Shown: piece by piece, positions 49,585-59,731 of the stretch | How the letters are laid out: every line of letters starts with the position of its first letter | Numbering within the stretch: position 1 is the first letter of the stretch | NCBI GenBank assembly: GCA_037953745.1 | Contig: JBAKBP010004314.1 | Coordinates: 1 to 64,000 of the forward strand | Origin: Lithodes maja | Lineage: Eukaryota; Arthropoda; Malacostraca; Decapoda; Lithodidae | DNA: 64,000 nucleotides | Reading direction: 5' to 3' | The notes under the pieces: model-generated | What the model was told of the DNA's origin: nothing | Databases searched by the model: none | What the model saw: only the letters and a program-made list of their open reading frames with translations | Position numbers and translations under genes: made by a program

Positions 49585-50260
49585 GCAGCCCTCAGTTTGG
49601 ACACTAAGACTAAGTAAAGTTAGGTTAAGGTAAGGTAATGCAAATTATCTACTCGTAACATGATAAACAATTGAACAATAAACTACTGTACTATAGTACA
49701 GTAGTATTCCTTGAAGAAATAAAAACAAACAATTGTACATAAGGCTGCAGAATGATTCTTTAGTGATACCCAAGTCATGGCCGGGATTCCGGGAAATCTA
49801 TAAATGCACTGTAGGCGGTAGGCCTAGCTGCTGGCTGTACACTTATTAAATTGTACCGGTAATCTGGCTAAAAAGTTACCGGTATACAAAATGAGAACAT
49901 AGAGGCAGGGTTCAGATCCCACTTTGGACAAGTTTGGACTTTGGGTTAGGGTAAGTTATTGCAAATCTTCCACTCATAATATAAACTACAATAAAATAAG
50001 ATACCAGTAGATAAGATACTACTGTAGCCTATTCTGCCTATAGTCTATACCTTGAAAACAAAAACAAACGGTAAGACTGCGAAAGTATTCTTCATCTTTA
50101 GTGACAGGTCTACCCAAATCATGGCCGAAAACTCTATAAGTGCACTGTAGGGTGGCAGGCTTAACCTAGGCTAGGCCTATACAGTACAGTACTGTACTGG
50201 TACAGTGTACACTCTTTATTAAATTGTGCCGGTACTTTGGCAGAAAATGTTATAAGGGTT
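49585..50260. repeat. Direct duplication of about 330 bp
   Basis: Two diverged copies share, in order, TTTGGACACTAAG or TTTGGACAAGTTT, GGTTA plus GTAATGCAAAT or GTTATTGCAAAT, CCTTGAAGAAATAAAAACAA or CCTTGAAAACAAAAACAAAC, CCCAAGTCATGGCCG or CCCAAATCATGGCCG, and AAATGCACTGTAGG or AAGTGCACTGTAGG. Copy 1 spans about 49,585-49,880 and copy 2 about 49,908-50,260. A partial third start is at about 51,185-51,240. Confidence 0.75.
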
Positions 50261-50454
50261 ATACTGATGTTTTGGACCGACAGTTAGCCCATCGATCTGT
50301 TTAGGCCTAATAGGTCCGGTAGAGCATATACATCATTGCTATATATGGCATTAAGAGCTGAAATGTATTATAAGGGAGAACAAAACAAAAACGCTAAAAT
50401 ACATGTATATCCTAGGCCTAGGCTACTGTAAAACAATAAGTTTTTCAGCCAGTA

Positions 50455-50551
50455 CCCAACCAGCGGGGGTGTGGGGGCGGCAGCCCCCACCCATATACTA
50501 GGTTAGGTTAGGTTAGGTTAGGTTGTTAAGTTAGGCTAATAATAGCCTAGC

Positions 50552-50588
<37 letters not shown>

Positions 50589-50800
50589 CCCAACCAGCGG
50601 GGGTGTGGGGGCAGCAGCCCCCACCCATATACTAGGTTAGGTTAGGCTAATAGCCTAGAACATTAAAAAAAAAAAAAAAAAATCTAGGCCTAACCCAACC
50701 AGGGGGGGGGGGGGGGGGGCGGGGGCGCGGCAGCCCCCACCCATAATACTAGGTTAGGTTAGGTTAGGTAAGGTTGTTAGGTTAGGCTAATGTCTTTCCA
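50455..50800. repeat. Right-arm array with TTAGG tracts and poly(A) spacers
   Basis: Three units, each with CCAACCAGCGGGGGTGTGGG, GGCAGCCCCCACCCATA and GGTTAGGTTAGG, separated by long A runs (50,557-50,584 and 50,665-50,682). It is the inverse of the left array at 46,225-46,850. A poly(G) run lies at 50,702-50,719. Confidence 0.85.
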
Positions 50801-51189
50801 AAGTTGACTATTTTTATAACATGAAATATTAGGCTACCCACTCCACCCCGTGAAATCCGAGCCAGCTTTCGTCAAAAGTTGGCTCGGGTATTCACAAAAT
50901 TGGGTTCTATGGGTTTGCAATTTGGGAAAACCCGAGCCAAGTTTTGATACAAAACGCTATATTATTGTATTTTTACGCTTTTAACCCCTCATTTTCCCTG
51001 AACTTCATAGCCCTCCCCACTAGTGGGGGGCGTGTTTTTAGATTGTTGGATAATGGGTAAATACTAATTTCCGCTCCTCTTCAGTATAAAACAACACTAT
51101 ATCTGAAGGAAAAAATTACAAAAAACAAAATAAAACTTACTGAAATCGCTGTCGGTCCAAAAAGTCAGGTTTACCGTTATAAGAACATA

Positions 51190-52270
51190 GGCTAGCAGCA
51201 GACCTCACTTTGGACACTAAGTTTGGTTAGGTTAGGACTGTCTGTTACGTACCGTTCATAAGATCCTGCGTAGCGGCCCGCGGGAACTGTTTTTCAGATG
51301 CCTATTTACTAAGAAACATTGAACAATATCTTTAACCTAGCCTATCCTAACCAAAACCTAACCTAACCTTAAATAACTAGTATAGCCTATTAGTGGAATA
51401 TTTATGAATGTAAAATGTAAAAAAAAAAAATTGTAACATTACCAAATTATTGAGATATAGGCTAGCCTATGTACAGGTCCCCCCCCCCCCCCCTCCCCCC
51501 TACACAGGATTATATCCGTACCGTTTCATAGGCTTCAGCTTATATACCGGTACTGTACCGGGTACCTAAAAAATAATGGTAAGGATGTAGTATTCGGGCG
51601 TAGGCTACCGCCTGCCAGGCCGTGCCTTGTTTACACTACTTGCATGTTCGCATCTATTTTGACTGTCGTGGGATACAATAATAGGTTGACCGTTGAGGAA
51701 CTAGGCAGTAGGCTAGATGAGAATTTCAACAAGCCCTGGGGAGGGGCAAGGCGGTGGTGAGGGCTCCTCAATAAATCCTATAGGCGGCCCTTATTATCCC
51801 CTATACTCCCACTGCATGACGGCAAACTGTTATTGTCATAGGCTATAGCCTAGCCAGGGTGTCGAATGACGCTGTTTTTTTGAGTGATAACACAAATGAA
51901 CTTTCTGTATAATGATAAAACAAAATTAATCCTAGGCCTAGCCTACGTATTTTTATATTATTATTTTAAAAGTTAGACATCTAAAATAGGCTTAGGCCTA
52001 CTGTGTTCCAAAACTCAAGAGTAGCCTAGGCTAGGTTAGCCTAGCCTAGCCTTACAAAAAAAAAAAAAAATAATACAGGAATGTTGGTCTAGGCCAAGTT
52101 TAATATACACTTCCCAGGTCATTTTAACAGTTCTATTGCTTCTATATATCATATAATACACCATAGAGTAAGTTTTTAATAACTAGAAAAAAGGTCATCT
52201 TCTAAATAATTACCATAATTGAGGACCTTTGCCGTTCCCGGGTTAAGAGTGGGCTCTGAGGCTTAGTCTA
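51190..52270. other. Repeat-derived sequence without recognisable genes
   Basis: Contains poly(C) near 51,480-51,500, an A run at 51,420-51,430, and a segment at about 51,610-51,850 (CTTGTTTACACTACTTG, then ATCTATTTTGACTG and TGTTATTGTCATAGG) related to the interior of the Kolobok-like element at 26,560-26,720. TAGGCCTAGGC palindromic motifs are frequent. No gene is supported. Confidence 0.45.
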
Positions 52271-52309
52271 CCAGAACCAGATTCCCAGCTGCCTAGCTAA
52301 CCTTATTTT

Positions 52310-52625
52310 TTACTGTCTTTAACCTCAAATCTTCCTTGATCTTCATTAGCCTATCAATACATTATACATAGGATAGCCCCACTAGTGGGGGCAGTCCTAA
52401 GATTGTTGGATAATGGGTTATCCTAAGCCTAATACACCTAGTCTCAGCCTAGGCTACTCATTTCTGCTTCAAATCATCATTATCATCATAGGCCTAGGCT
52501 AATACAAATAGGCCTAGGCCTATACAACACTAGGCCTAGGCTTATCTGAAAAAATAATATGCTTGGCTACTTACAAAATCGCTGTTTGGTGCTTGCTAGA
52601 AGTCAGGTTTATCTAAAGTATCACC
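52310..52625. repeat. Third, diverged copy of the right-arm outer segment
   Basis: CCCCACTAGTGGGG, AGATTGTTGGATAATGGGT and later TTACAAAATCGCTGTTTGG with AGAAGTCAGGTTTA match, in the same orientation and order, the outer part of the right arm and its flank at about 51,000-51,170. 52,640-54,090 holds a (GTTT)n microsatellite at about 53,349-53,381 and otherwise nothing I recognise. Confidence 0.65.
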
Positions 52626-54090
52626 TTGAACTTATACCTTATATAATTATAATGAGTTCCCCAAGATTAATATGCACAATTTTAGAATGTGTAGGGCACT
52701 CGCAATTCACATGAAGTCAATGTTATATTCCAGCCCCTTAATTCACTCTATTTTCCACAAATATATCTGTAAAAAACAGCTATACACATTTCCAAGTGTT
52801 CCACAGTTGATTGGCGGCAAGCTAATTTGACGTCATCATTGGATTATTCTCGGAAACACCACAATGGAAAACATAGCTGATATTGGTTCGTTGTTTTCCA
52901 TTAATCCAACCACATATATACCCCTGAAAAACCAATAATTCATCATAAAATCGTACTAATTTATAGCTTACCTTATGCCTCAAGGTCTTGCGCTCTTTGT
53001 CAAACACATAAAATTGATATTCATTCACTATTTTTGAGAATTTAGAGACTCCATAAAATTAATACATACGAACAAATATAGTGTATTTTTTAGTGATAGT
53101 GATAATTTTTCGTCAGAAAACTAACATTCAAACTTAAATTAATATTTTACATTATTCATTTCAGTGAAATTCAGTCAATATATTAAACACATGGAGTAGT
53201 TTAGTTATTATATACATAGTTTTAGATAATTACCTATTATTATCCTTTAATCTACATATTATTGAGCATTCGAGTGCCAATAAAATTACGGTAGTTGTGT
53301 TCGTCTTGACTCAGCCTTCGGCGCAATATAACATCGGAGTGTAGGGGTACATTGGTTGTTTGTTTGTTTGTTTGTTTGTTTTAGCGGACTCTCCCATCCA
53401 GGAGTTCGTTCTATGAACGATGGCTGTTTCCTTATTGTAATTTATATTTGTTATATTGGTGCTAAAGTCAGTCACCTCATCCAAACCGAACAAGTTGTGT
53501 TTTCACAGTGTAAACAAATAGCTCGCTGACTCGAGCTCTGGATTTATCCGTTTATATTTACATTAGTAGCTGCATTTGGACTTCAATACAGGTGATATAT
53601 AATAGATCTAAGATCATAGCCAATGTAGAGTACAGTGTAGAGCAAAGCAACTATCGTTTGATGAGTTTAATGTAGAAATAGAATGGCAGGTTTAGCGGGG
53701 CTCCCGGCCGCCCCGGGACAGTCACAGGCTCGCAGCCAATTTCAGTATCAATATTTTTTCAGATGTTAGGTTCGGGATCACGAAGAAAATGGGCAAATTT
53801 TGGCACACTGTTTATTTCAGACTCACACAGTACAGAGGGGACCATACTGGGGTCCATATATACCTTACAGTAACATAAATATATATAGGCCCTAGGCTAC
53901 TGTACATAGCCTAGGCTACATAAAATAAAAATAAATTATAATAATACCCAGCTTGCTATCATGTAGTTCACAGCACTGCCTCAACTTAAAACAGTGGTCA
54001 TCAAACTACTGCGTTACCAATACCAAAACCACTGTCCTAATTGTGTACAATACCAAGCCAAATCCGAGTAATTTATTTAGGCTTGGCCTA

Positions 54091-54268
54091 TTGAACTAGC
54101 CTATAAAATAATAAACCTTATACTTTAATCTTCACATAGCCTATACAATAATAGGCCTAAAGTTAGTTAGTTGTTAATCTGCTCTACATAACTAACTAAC
54201 TTTAGGCCTATTATTGTATAGGCTATGTGAAGATTAAAGTAGGGTTTATTATTTTATAGTTCAAATAT
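54091..54268. repeat. Large near-perfect palindrome
   Basis: Arms of about 70 bp (core 54,101-54,172 and 54,190-54,259) are almost perfectly complementary, including CATAGCCTATACAATAATAG and GCCTAAAGTTAGTTAGTT on the left, with a 17-nt loop. One small indel interrupts the match. Could be a foldback element or a hairpin formed by inverted duplication. No target duplication is evident. Confidence 0.9.
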
Positions 54269-54279
54269 AATTATCTAAT

Positions 54280-54410
54280 ACTATCATCATCACTACTACT
54301 GTCACCATCACACTACTAGTCTCACCATCACACTACTAGTCTCACCTGCATAACTTCTACTGTCACTATCACCACTAATATTGTCACCATCATCACTACT
54401 ACTAGGCTAT
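54280..54410. repeat. Degenerate CACTACTA/CACCAT microsatellite
   Basis: Imperfect repeats of CATCACTACTACTGTCACCA and CACACTACTAGTCTCACCA type, related in style to the minisatellite at 55,390. Confidence 0.75.
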
Positions 54411-54412
54411 AG

Positions 54413-54530
54413 TCTTTTTTTCCAGCAGATGGTAAATTGAATCCCTTAGCATCTGATTTTTCGGTACCGTACTTTATGAACAAATATGAATCTACTACCG
54501 TACTATGGGTTTCAGAGGCCGTGTTACATT
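54413..54530 (-). repeat. Empty-site paralogue of the Gypsy-B insertion target
   Basis: On the minus strand this reads TAGATTCATATTTGTTCAT, GGTACCGAAAAATCAGATG, CTAAGGGATTCAATTTACC and ATCTGCTGGAAAAAA. It lines up with the sequence left of Gypsy-B (32,370-32,431) joined to the sequence right of it (36,879-36,905), with a single GGGAT at the join. Confidence 0.75.
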
Positions 54531-54816
54531 GTTTTTTTGGGAATAACTTATGAACAAACAGTTGGATCGGTATGATATTTTGCCACAACTTGTTTCACAC
54601 CGTGCCCTATTTTTTTTAAAATATTGTGCATTACCAAAAGTGGATAATTAAACCACTTGTCCCTGTGTCATGAGGTTAAAGTCACACCTGAATGACTAGG
54701 AAACGGACGAAGCTACCATGGCTTACCTGTGAAACAACCAAACCATTATTGCTCCTCCATCAAACACGGTAGTTATCAGCCACCACCCAACCCTATTATT
54801 ATCTTTATATTCAAGT

Positions 54817-54885
54817 TATGTCACTATCAAATATAAATATATACAAAAATGCATATTTTGCATATATTTATATTTGATAGTGACA
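54817..54885. repeat. 69-bp palindrome
   Basis: TGTCACTATCAAATATAAAT at the left end is the exact complement of the right end ATTTATATTTGATAGTGACA. Arms are about 30 nt around an AATGCATATT-like centre. Possible solo foldback or MITE core. Confidence 0.9.
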
Positions 54886-55154
54886 GATACTGACAAATCA
54901 GGCTGTAGTTTCTATCATTTGGGAAGTCCGCCAGGAAATAGGTGTGGATATTTACAGCCAGTTTGTTCTAGGCCCTTTTGAGTTACAGAGAAGTTAGGGC
55001 TCAAGATTATTGTCAAGTTTGTTGGCGCTACCTATGTATGTACGCTACCTATAGTACCATTATCATCACTTCTGTGATGGGCACACACACAGAACACCAT
55101 CATCATTGCTGCCACAGAAGAATGTGTGTTCCCCTGCCATCATCACCACCAGCG

Positions 55155-55396
55155 GCTCGCTTGGTGTAGTGACTAGCGTCTCGGACTTCCACCCAGAAGG
55201 CCCGGGTTCGCGCCTACGCTCGGCGCATTAAAGATTTTTCACAAGCACTGAGTCGTTACCATCCCTCATGAGCAAAGCGATGGGGTAGTAGTACAGGACC
55301 CCAATGGAAATACGCCTAATTGGCCTTATTGAGCTATCCTTAGCTAGCTTAGCATGCGCTAGCTTTAAGAACTATTATTATTATTATTATTATTAT
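55155..55396 (+). mobile_element. tRNA-derived SINE S-C with ATT tail
   Basis: GGCTCGCTTGGTGTAGTGAC resembles a tRNA 5' end with A box, and GGCCCGGGTTCGCGCC resembles a B box, at a spacing expected for a tRNA-derived polymerase III promoter. The body contains GAGCAAAGCGATGGGGTAG and the end is (TTA)n at 55,374-55,396. Anticodon stem is imperfect and there is no CCA-compatible acceptor pairing, so it is not called as a tRNA gene. Confidence 0.7.
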
Positions 55397-55545
55397 ACTA
55401 TTGCCATCATCACTACTACTATTGCCATCATCACTACTACTATTGCTATCATCACTACTACTATTGCCATCATCACTACTACTATTGCCATCATCACTAC
55501 TACTATTGCCATCATCACTACTACTGTCAACATCGTCACTACTAT
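55397..55545. repeat. 21-bp minisatellite
   Basis: About six head-to-tail copies of ATTGCCATCATCACTACTACT (for example 55,400 and 55,421 are one period apart), with the last units degenerate. Because 21 is a multiple of three, both strands show repetitive open frames that are not genes. Confidence 0.95.
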
Positions 55546-55785
55546 CATCATCTCACGCACACACAAGCATACAGACACAGTAATTACTACGGGGGCGGGA
55601 AAGAGGTTGTGGGTATTGCGGGTAGGGGTCATAAAACCATATTATTGACTTAGAACCATAACTATTGCATTATATGTTTATCTACTGTATAGGCTATAAT
55701 GTACTCAGGTACATACCCCATTTTTTTGTTTTGTATTATTATTATTATTATTTTTTATTTTTTATTTTATTTTATTTTTTTTTGG

Positions 55786-56103
55786 CTGGGAAAGGCCAAC
55801 TTGATACAGAGCTCATACAGGGACAACACAACAAAAAATAACACAAATTCACACACACACACATCTAAGTCACCCAGGAGAAGATCTAAAGACCCTGGCT
55901 CATTTGGGGTCCTCGGCAGGATTCCCAGGTTCCAGACTTCCCAGAGAGGTTCCGGTCTCGGCAGACAAACATGCAGTGAAGCTACCACCACAAACCCACC
56001 TGCCCACCGCGCATCCAGGCGGACCCTTCATTTATACCAGCTCCCCGGGCCAGGTGCCTGACGGACTATTATCTAGTCCAACTGGCGCCTGACACCCTCT
56101 CCC
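55786..56103 (-). mobile_element. SINE-like element S-A, second copy
   Basis: Reads on the minus strand GGCGCCAGTTGGACTAGATA and ATAGTCCGTCAGGCACCTGG at the head and TCTTCTCCTGGGTGACTTAG in the middle, as in the copy at 4,910. The right end (5') is near TGGGAGAGGGTGTC at 56,103. The TAGA tail of the first copy is not seen; an A/T-rich tract lies at 55,735-55,785 instead. Confidence 0.75.
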
Positions 56104-56219
56104 AAACGACCGCGTTTTCACTCATCTATTCACTAGCATTCATTCATTCTTATTAATTTTCCACTTCTCATGCCTGATCTATAGTAATTCCTCTATTTTT
56201 CAATGCTTGTACAGTACTG

Positions 56220-57840
56220 TTCTACACTTTTCTCCATCTCAATGGAGGTCTTCCTGCCCTTTTACCTGACTCACATATTCTCTTTGTAAGGCTTTCATCT
56301 TCCATACGCTCAACATGTCCATACCAGCATAGCACTCTTCTGTCCACTTTGGCCGACAAATATTCCTGCTGCCTCACTCTCCTACGTATCTCTTCATTAT
56401 TCAATTCAATCTGTCTCTACGAGTCACTCCACACATACTCCTCAAGCAGCTCATCTCCATCACATCCAGCTTTCTTCTCCCCTTTGCCTTCAGAGCCTAT
56501 GCCTCAGCCCTAACCATCACTGTTTATACAACTATCCCTTGATACATTGCACTTTTAGCTTTCGTTACGAGATTTCTCACCTTCCACATACAGTACTTCC
56601 CATTGCCCTGAAAATTTTCCTTCCTTCACATACTCTCAGTTTTACCTCCATTTCCATACCTCTGTTCCTGCTTATCATTCCTCCTAGTCTCCTAGATATT
56701 TAAAACACTCCTTGTTCCAGTATTTCCCCATCCATCCGCACATCTAGATTCACCCTACGAGCACCTCTATTACACACCATCACTTTACTTTTATTGACAT
56801 TCACCTTCAGCCTCCTCCTCCCACAAACCACACCAAACTTTGACTACTTGCTGCAGTTTCTCAGAATCCGTCACCAACGCTGTGTCATCAGCAAACAGCA
56901 ACTGGTTCAACTCCCAATCTCTACCATTCTTTCCTACTAAACTCAATCCTCTACTCCATAGTTCTCATTTTCACCTCCCTCACCATACCATACATATACA
57001 GTACTGTATACATTAAACAGCCGTGGTGACATTACACAACCCTGTCGCAGACCTACATTTTTCTCAAACCACTCACTCGACTCATTATTTCCTACTCTAG
57101 CACACATTCTGCTCTCTTCAAAAAACACTTGCTTGCTCTTAACAAATGTCCTCCAATTTCATAAATCCTTAGCACCTTCCACATTGCTTCTCAATCCACA
57201 CGATCATACGCTTTTTCCAAATAAAAAAAAAATAAAAAATCTTCCTTATGCTTCTCTAAATACTTCTCGCATAGCTGTCTTACTGCAAAAATCAGATAAA
57301 TACCCACTTCCCCTCCTAAATCCGCACCTTCTGTACCCTTTATTATCCTCTTTATCAACACCCTACCATACGGCTTTCCAACAACTGATAATAAACTGAT
57401 ACTGTACCTCTATAATTTGAACACTCCTGCAGGACACTCCCCTTGTACAACGGCACACTATATGCACTCCTCCATTCTAGTGGGACACAACAAAGCACAC
57501 ATGAATAGTCTCATCCAGCCAATCTATTATCACGCCTTTACCCTTCACCACTCTACAGCAATATCATCCATACCTTCTGCTTTTCCCGCTCTCATTTGTC
57601 TCACTGCTTCTTTCACCTAATTTTTCCCAATCCTTTCATTCATTCCCTGCCTCCTGGGTAGCCTGGGTAACCTATCTCCATCAATCACTGCCTCCCTTTC
57701 ATCTCTTACATTTAGCAAAGATTCAATATACAGTACTGTACTCCGCATATCTTTTCCTCACTTGCACTCCTTCCACTAGTAACTCTCCATTTGCATCTTC
57801 CACCGACTTCGTTTGCCCTCCTTTCCTTACTCTATTTATC
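56220..57840 (-). pseudogene. Decayed RTE/R-type LINE reverse transcriptase
   Basis: Minus-strand reading from about 57,620 to 56,222 gives RT pieces in order: MRAGKAEGMDDIAVEWW, LEKAYDRVDWEAMWKVLR, FEKNVGLRQGCVMSPRLFNV, then NQLLFADDTALVTDSEKLQQ and KYLGGMISR-like sequence, and finally VDRRVLCWYGHVERMEDES with KRAGRPPLRW, the typical LINE ORF2 C-terminal stretch. Many frameshifts, stops and a small A/T-rich insertion near 57,220 break it. All key RT segments are still visible, but the copy is dead. The 57,700-57,840 part is probably the start of the same frame region. Confidence 0.75.
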
Positions 57841-57842
57841 TA

Positions 57843-57936
57843 TAGTATCAGTGCATTGCCACAAAGCCCACCGAAACGCCAATAAAATACCCTCGTTCCC
57901 TGATTAAATATCACTGTATGAATATTCCCATATTCG
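57843..57936 (+). mobile_element. SINE S-B, 3' fragment
   Basis: Matches the 3' body of the SINE at 37,313: AGTATCAGTGCATTGCCACA, CCACCGAAACGCCAATAAAA, TACCCTCGTTCCCTGATTAA and CACTGTATGAATATTCCC. The tRNA-like head is missing. Confidence 0.8.
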
Positions 57937-58060
57937 CCATTCTTTCCTACTAAACCCAATCCTCAACCCATGGATCTCATTTTACCTCCCACACCATCCA
58001 TAATAAACAACCCTGTCGCAGACCTACTGTACATTTACCTAAAACCAATCACTCAATTTA
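57937..58060 (-). pseudogene. Second partial copy of the decayed RTE-type LINE
   Basis: CATTCTTTCCTACTAAACCC, TGGATCTCATTTTACCTCCC, CAACCCTGTCGCAGACCTAC and AACCAATCACTCAATT repeat, with changes, the piece at about 56,930-57,080. It follows directly on the SINE fragment, pointing to a local duplication of the LINE region. Confidence 0.65.
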
Positions 58061-58409
58061 GGGCGACACCTTCAACAGGTTAGATACAATAACACAAAAG
58101 TAGAGTCACACCTCCATGTCATGTTCTATAGTTCTAGGAAAGCATTTTGTAAATTAACAGCTCTGTAGTATGTACTCAATTTTGTAAAAGTATTTTTTCT
58201 TATAACATAGGACAGTACTTTTGAATTTCATTATACTTTAGGCCTATATGGACAACTGGTCAATGAAAATAATGACCTATCACTGACAATTCTTCAATTC
58301 TGTGAACTTGATGCATAGATTTCCTGATAAAGTAAACTACTGCTGTTTAATATGTTTTTGTTCTTTTTCTTTCAGGAGTGAAATGTCTATCTTCACTGGC
58401 TCCTACAAT

Positions 58410-58625
58410 GTTAAGAACATAAGAAAATGGGAGTCTGCAGAAAGCCGATTGGCCTAAGCAAGGCAGATCCCTGTCCCACACAACCCCAATTACAAAGCCC
58501 AATTATAGGCTCAACACTCTAATACCCTGAGGATCATCTTACCAAAACGGTTAGAGATTAACGCAGGATTACGGGGGTCTGCAGAGCGCTGATTGGCCCA
58601 ACCCTGCTGATCCTGTGACTTCCAG
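58410..58625 (+). repeat. Dispersed AAGAACATAAGAAAATGGG repeat
   Basis: Begins AAGAACATAAGAAAATGGG followed by AGTCTGCAGAAAGCCGATTG, with a second, diverged GGGTCTGCAGAGCGCTGATTG near 58,577, so it may hold two related half-units. I recall similar strings as dispersed repeats in invertebrate genomes, but the class is not identified. 58,060-58,380 and 58,640-58,960 show nothing recognisable. Confidence 0.5.
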
Positions 58626-58969
58626 CCTCTTCCATATAAAGTAAGATTTTCAATAAACATCGCTCCATATTATTTCATATCTTGCATAAATTAAATGTGT
58701 TATTCACAAAATCACATTGCATCTATCGTAATTATTTTTTCATATTTGCCTCAATAATAAGAGAATGGTTGTTCGATTTGGTTAACTCTAACTCTGGATA
58801 CTACTGATTATGGTATAAAACAAGGACTCCATATTATTCTAAGGAAAACAACATATATCATTTGGAGTAATTTGTTTGTGTTTGCGATGCCATTGACTTG
58901 TTTGTAGAGCGCGAGTTCAAAATGATCTTGGTTAACCCATTCAGTACCGGTGGTGTCCATTTCATCATA

Positions 58970-59188
58970 TTTTGTTCTAGACACTACGAGAGCGAGGTGG
59001 AGGGACAGAGAGGGAGAGTAGACCGAATGAGAGGTGGAAGGATGGAGTGAGGAAGTACATGAACGAAGGCAGTGCTGGTTGGGGGGAGGGGCGTCGACTG
59101 ACTGGGGACAGAGGTGCATGGGGGCGGTTCGTTCGTGGCCACCCCTTCGGGGATCACGGCGTCAGGCAATAGATAGATAGATAGACTA
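58970..59188 (+). mobile_element. Possible LINE 3' end with TAGA tail
   Basis: In shifting frames the plus strand gives ARWRDRE-like, EEVHERRQ-like and WGRFVRGHP-like pieces reminiscent of the extreme C-terminus of some RT proteins, then GGATCACGGCGTCAGGC and (TAGA)n at 59,169-59,188. Short and ambiguous. 59,200-59,730 has no recognisable gene; CTCGG motifs recur at 59,403-59,480. Confidence 0.35.
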
Positions 59189-59731
59189 CAGTATTAGACT
59201 ATATTATGCAGCTTAGGAAGGATCTGTTGTAGCTCTAAGGATTAAATGAGACAGTCTGTATCCTTTTAATTGTTAAGAGGTCCCTCTTAAGCTGATTAAC
59301 ATCATCTAATAGTTGCCAGAATGTAAAAGGACGTCGCCAGTACCGTACTGGATGGGTTAATATAGGCTATGTATATATATATAGTACACTATACAATAAA
59401 CCCTCGGTATTTCGGACTCATTTTGCTCGAAAACCCGTACTTCTCGGAATGGCATCGGCCTCTCGGACAGGTCCCCGTAGATCTCGGCAAATATCCAAGT
59501 TTGTGAATGCTACCCTTCCTCTCTCTGTTTTACCCAAATTTCACAAATACCCCATTGCATCCAACCTTGGATCAACTTTATGCTCTACAGTAGGTTGTCA
59601 GAAAGTTGTCTCTACATGCAGGAATCAGACTCGTCCGGTACAGGACCTATCATATGTCGTTGGGTACGTCTTCTACGACATCGTCTAGTAATTTATCTCG
59701 ATGTTCTACAGATTAATTCATGCGAAACATA

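Larger units (their letters stand above)
45480..51130. mobile_element. Composite inverted-repeat structure around a Merlin-type transposase
   Basis: The left arm (about 45,480-46,850) and right arm (about 50,455-51,130) are inverted relative to each other and contain the same blocks in mirror order. From outside inwards these are TTACCCATTA with CAACAATCT; CCCCACTAGTGGGG with GGGCTATGAA; the GGCTCGGGTTTT block; and the TTAGG/CCTAA plus GGGGGCTGCCGCCCCC block. The tandem copy number differs (four 133-bp units on the left, fragments on the right). Whether both arms belong to one transposon is inference; a third, direct-orientation arm-like segment at 52,300-52,620 complicates the picture. Confidence 0.55.

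Noticed and set aside
55160..55240. Possible tRNA gene on the plus strand
   Set aside because: No good acceptor stem; followed by a SINE body and an ATT tail.
55304..55648. Ile/Thr repeat protein and its antisense partner
   Set aside because: Encoded by the 21-bp minisatellite, whose period is a multiple of three.
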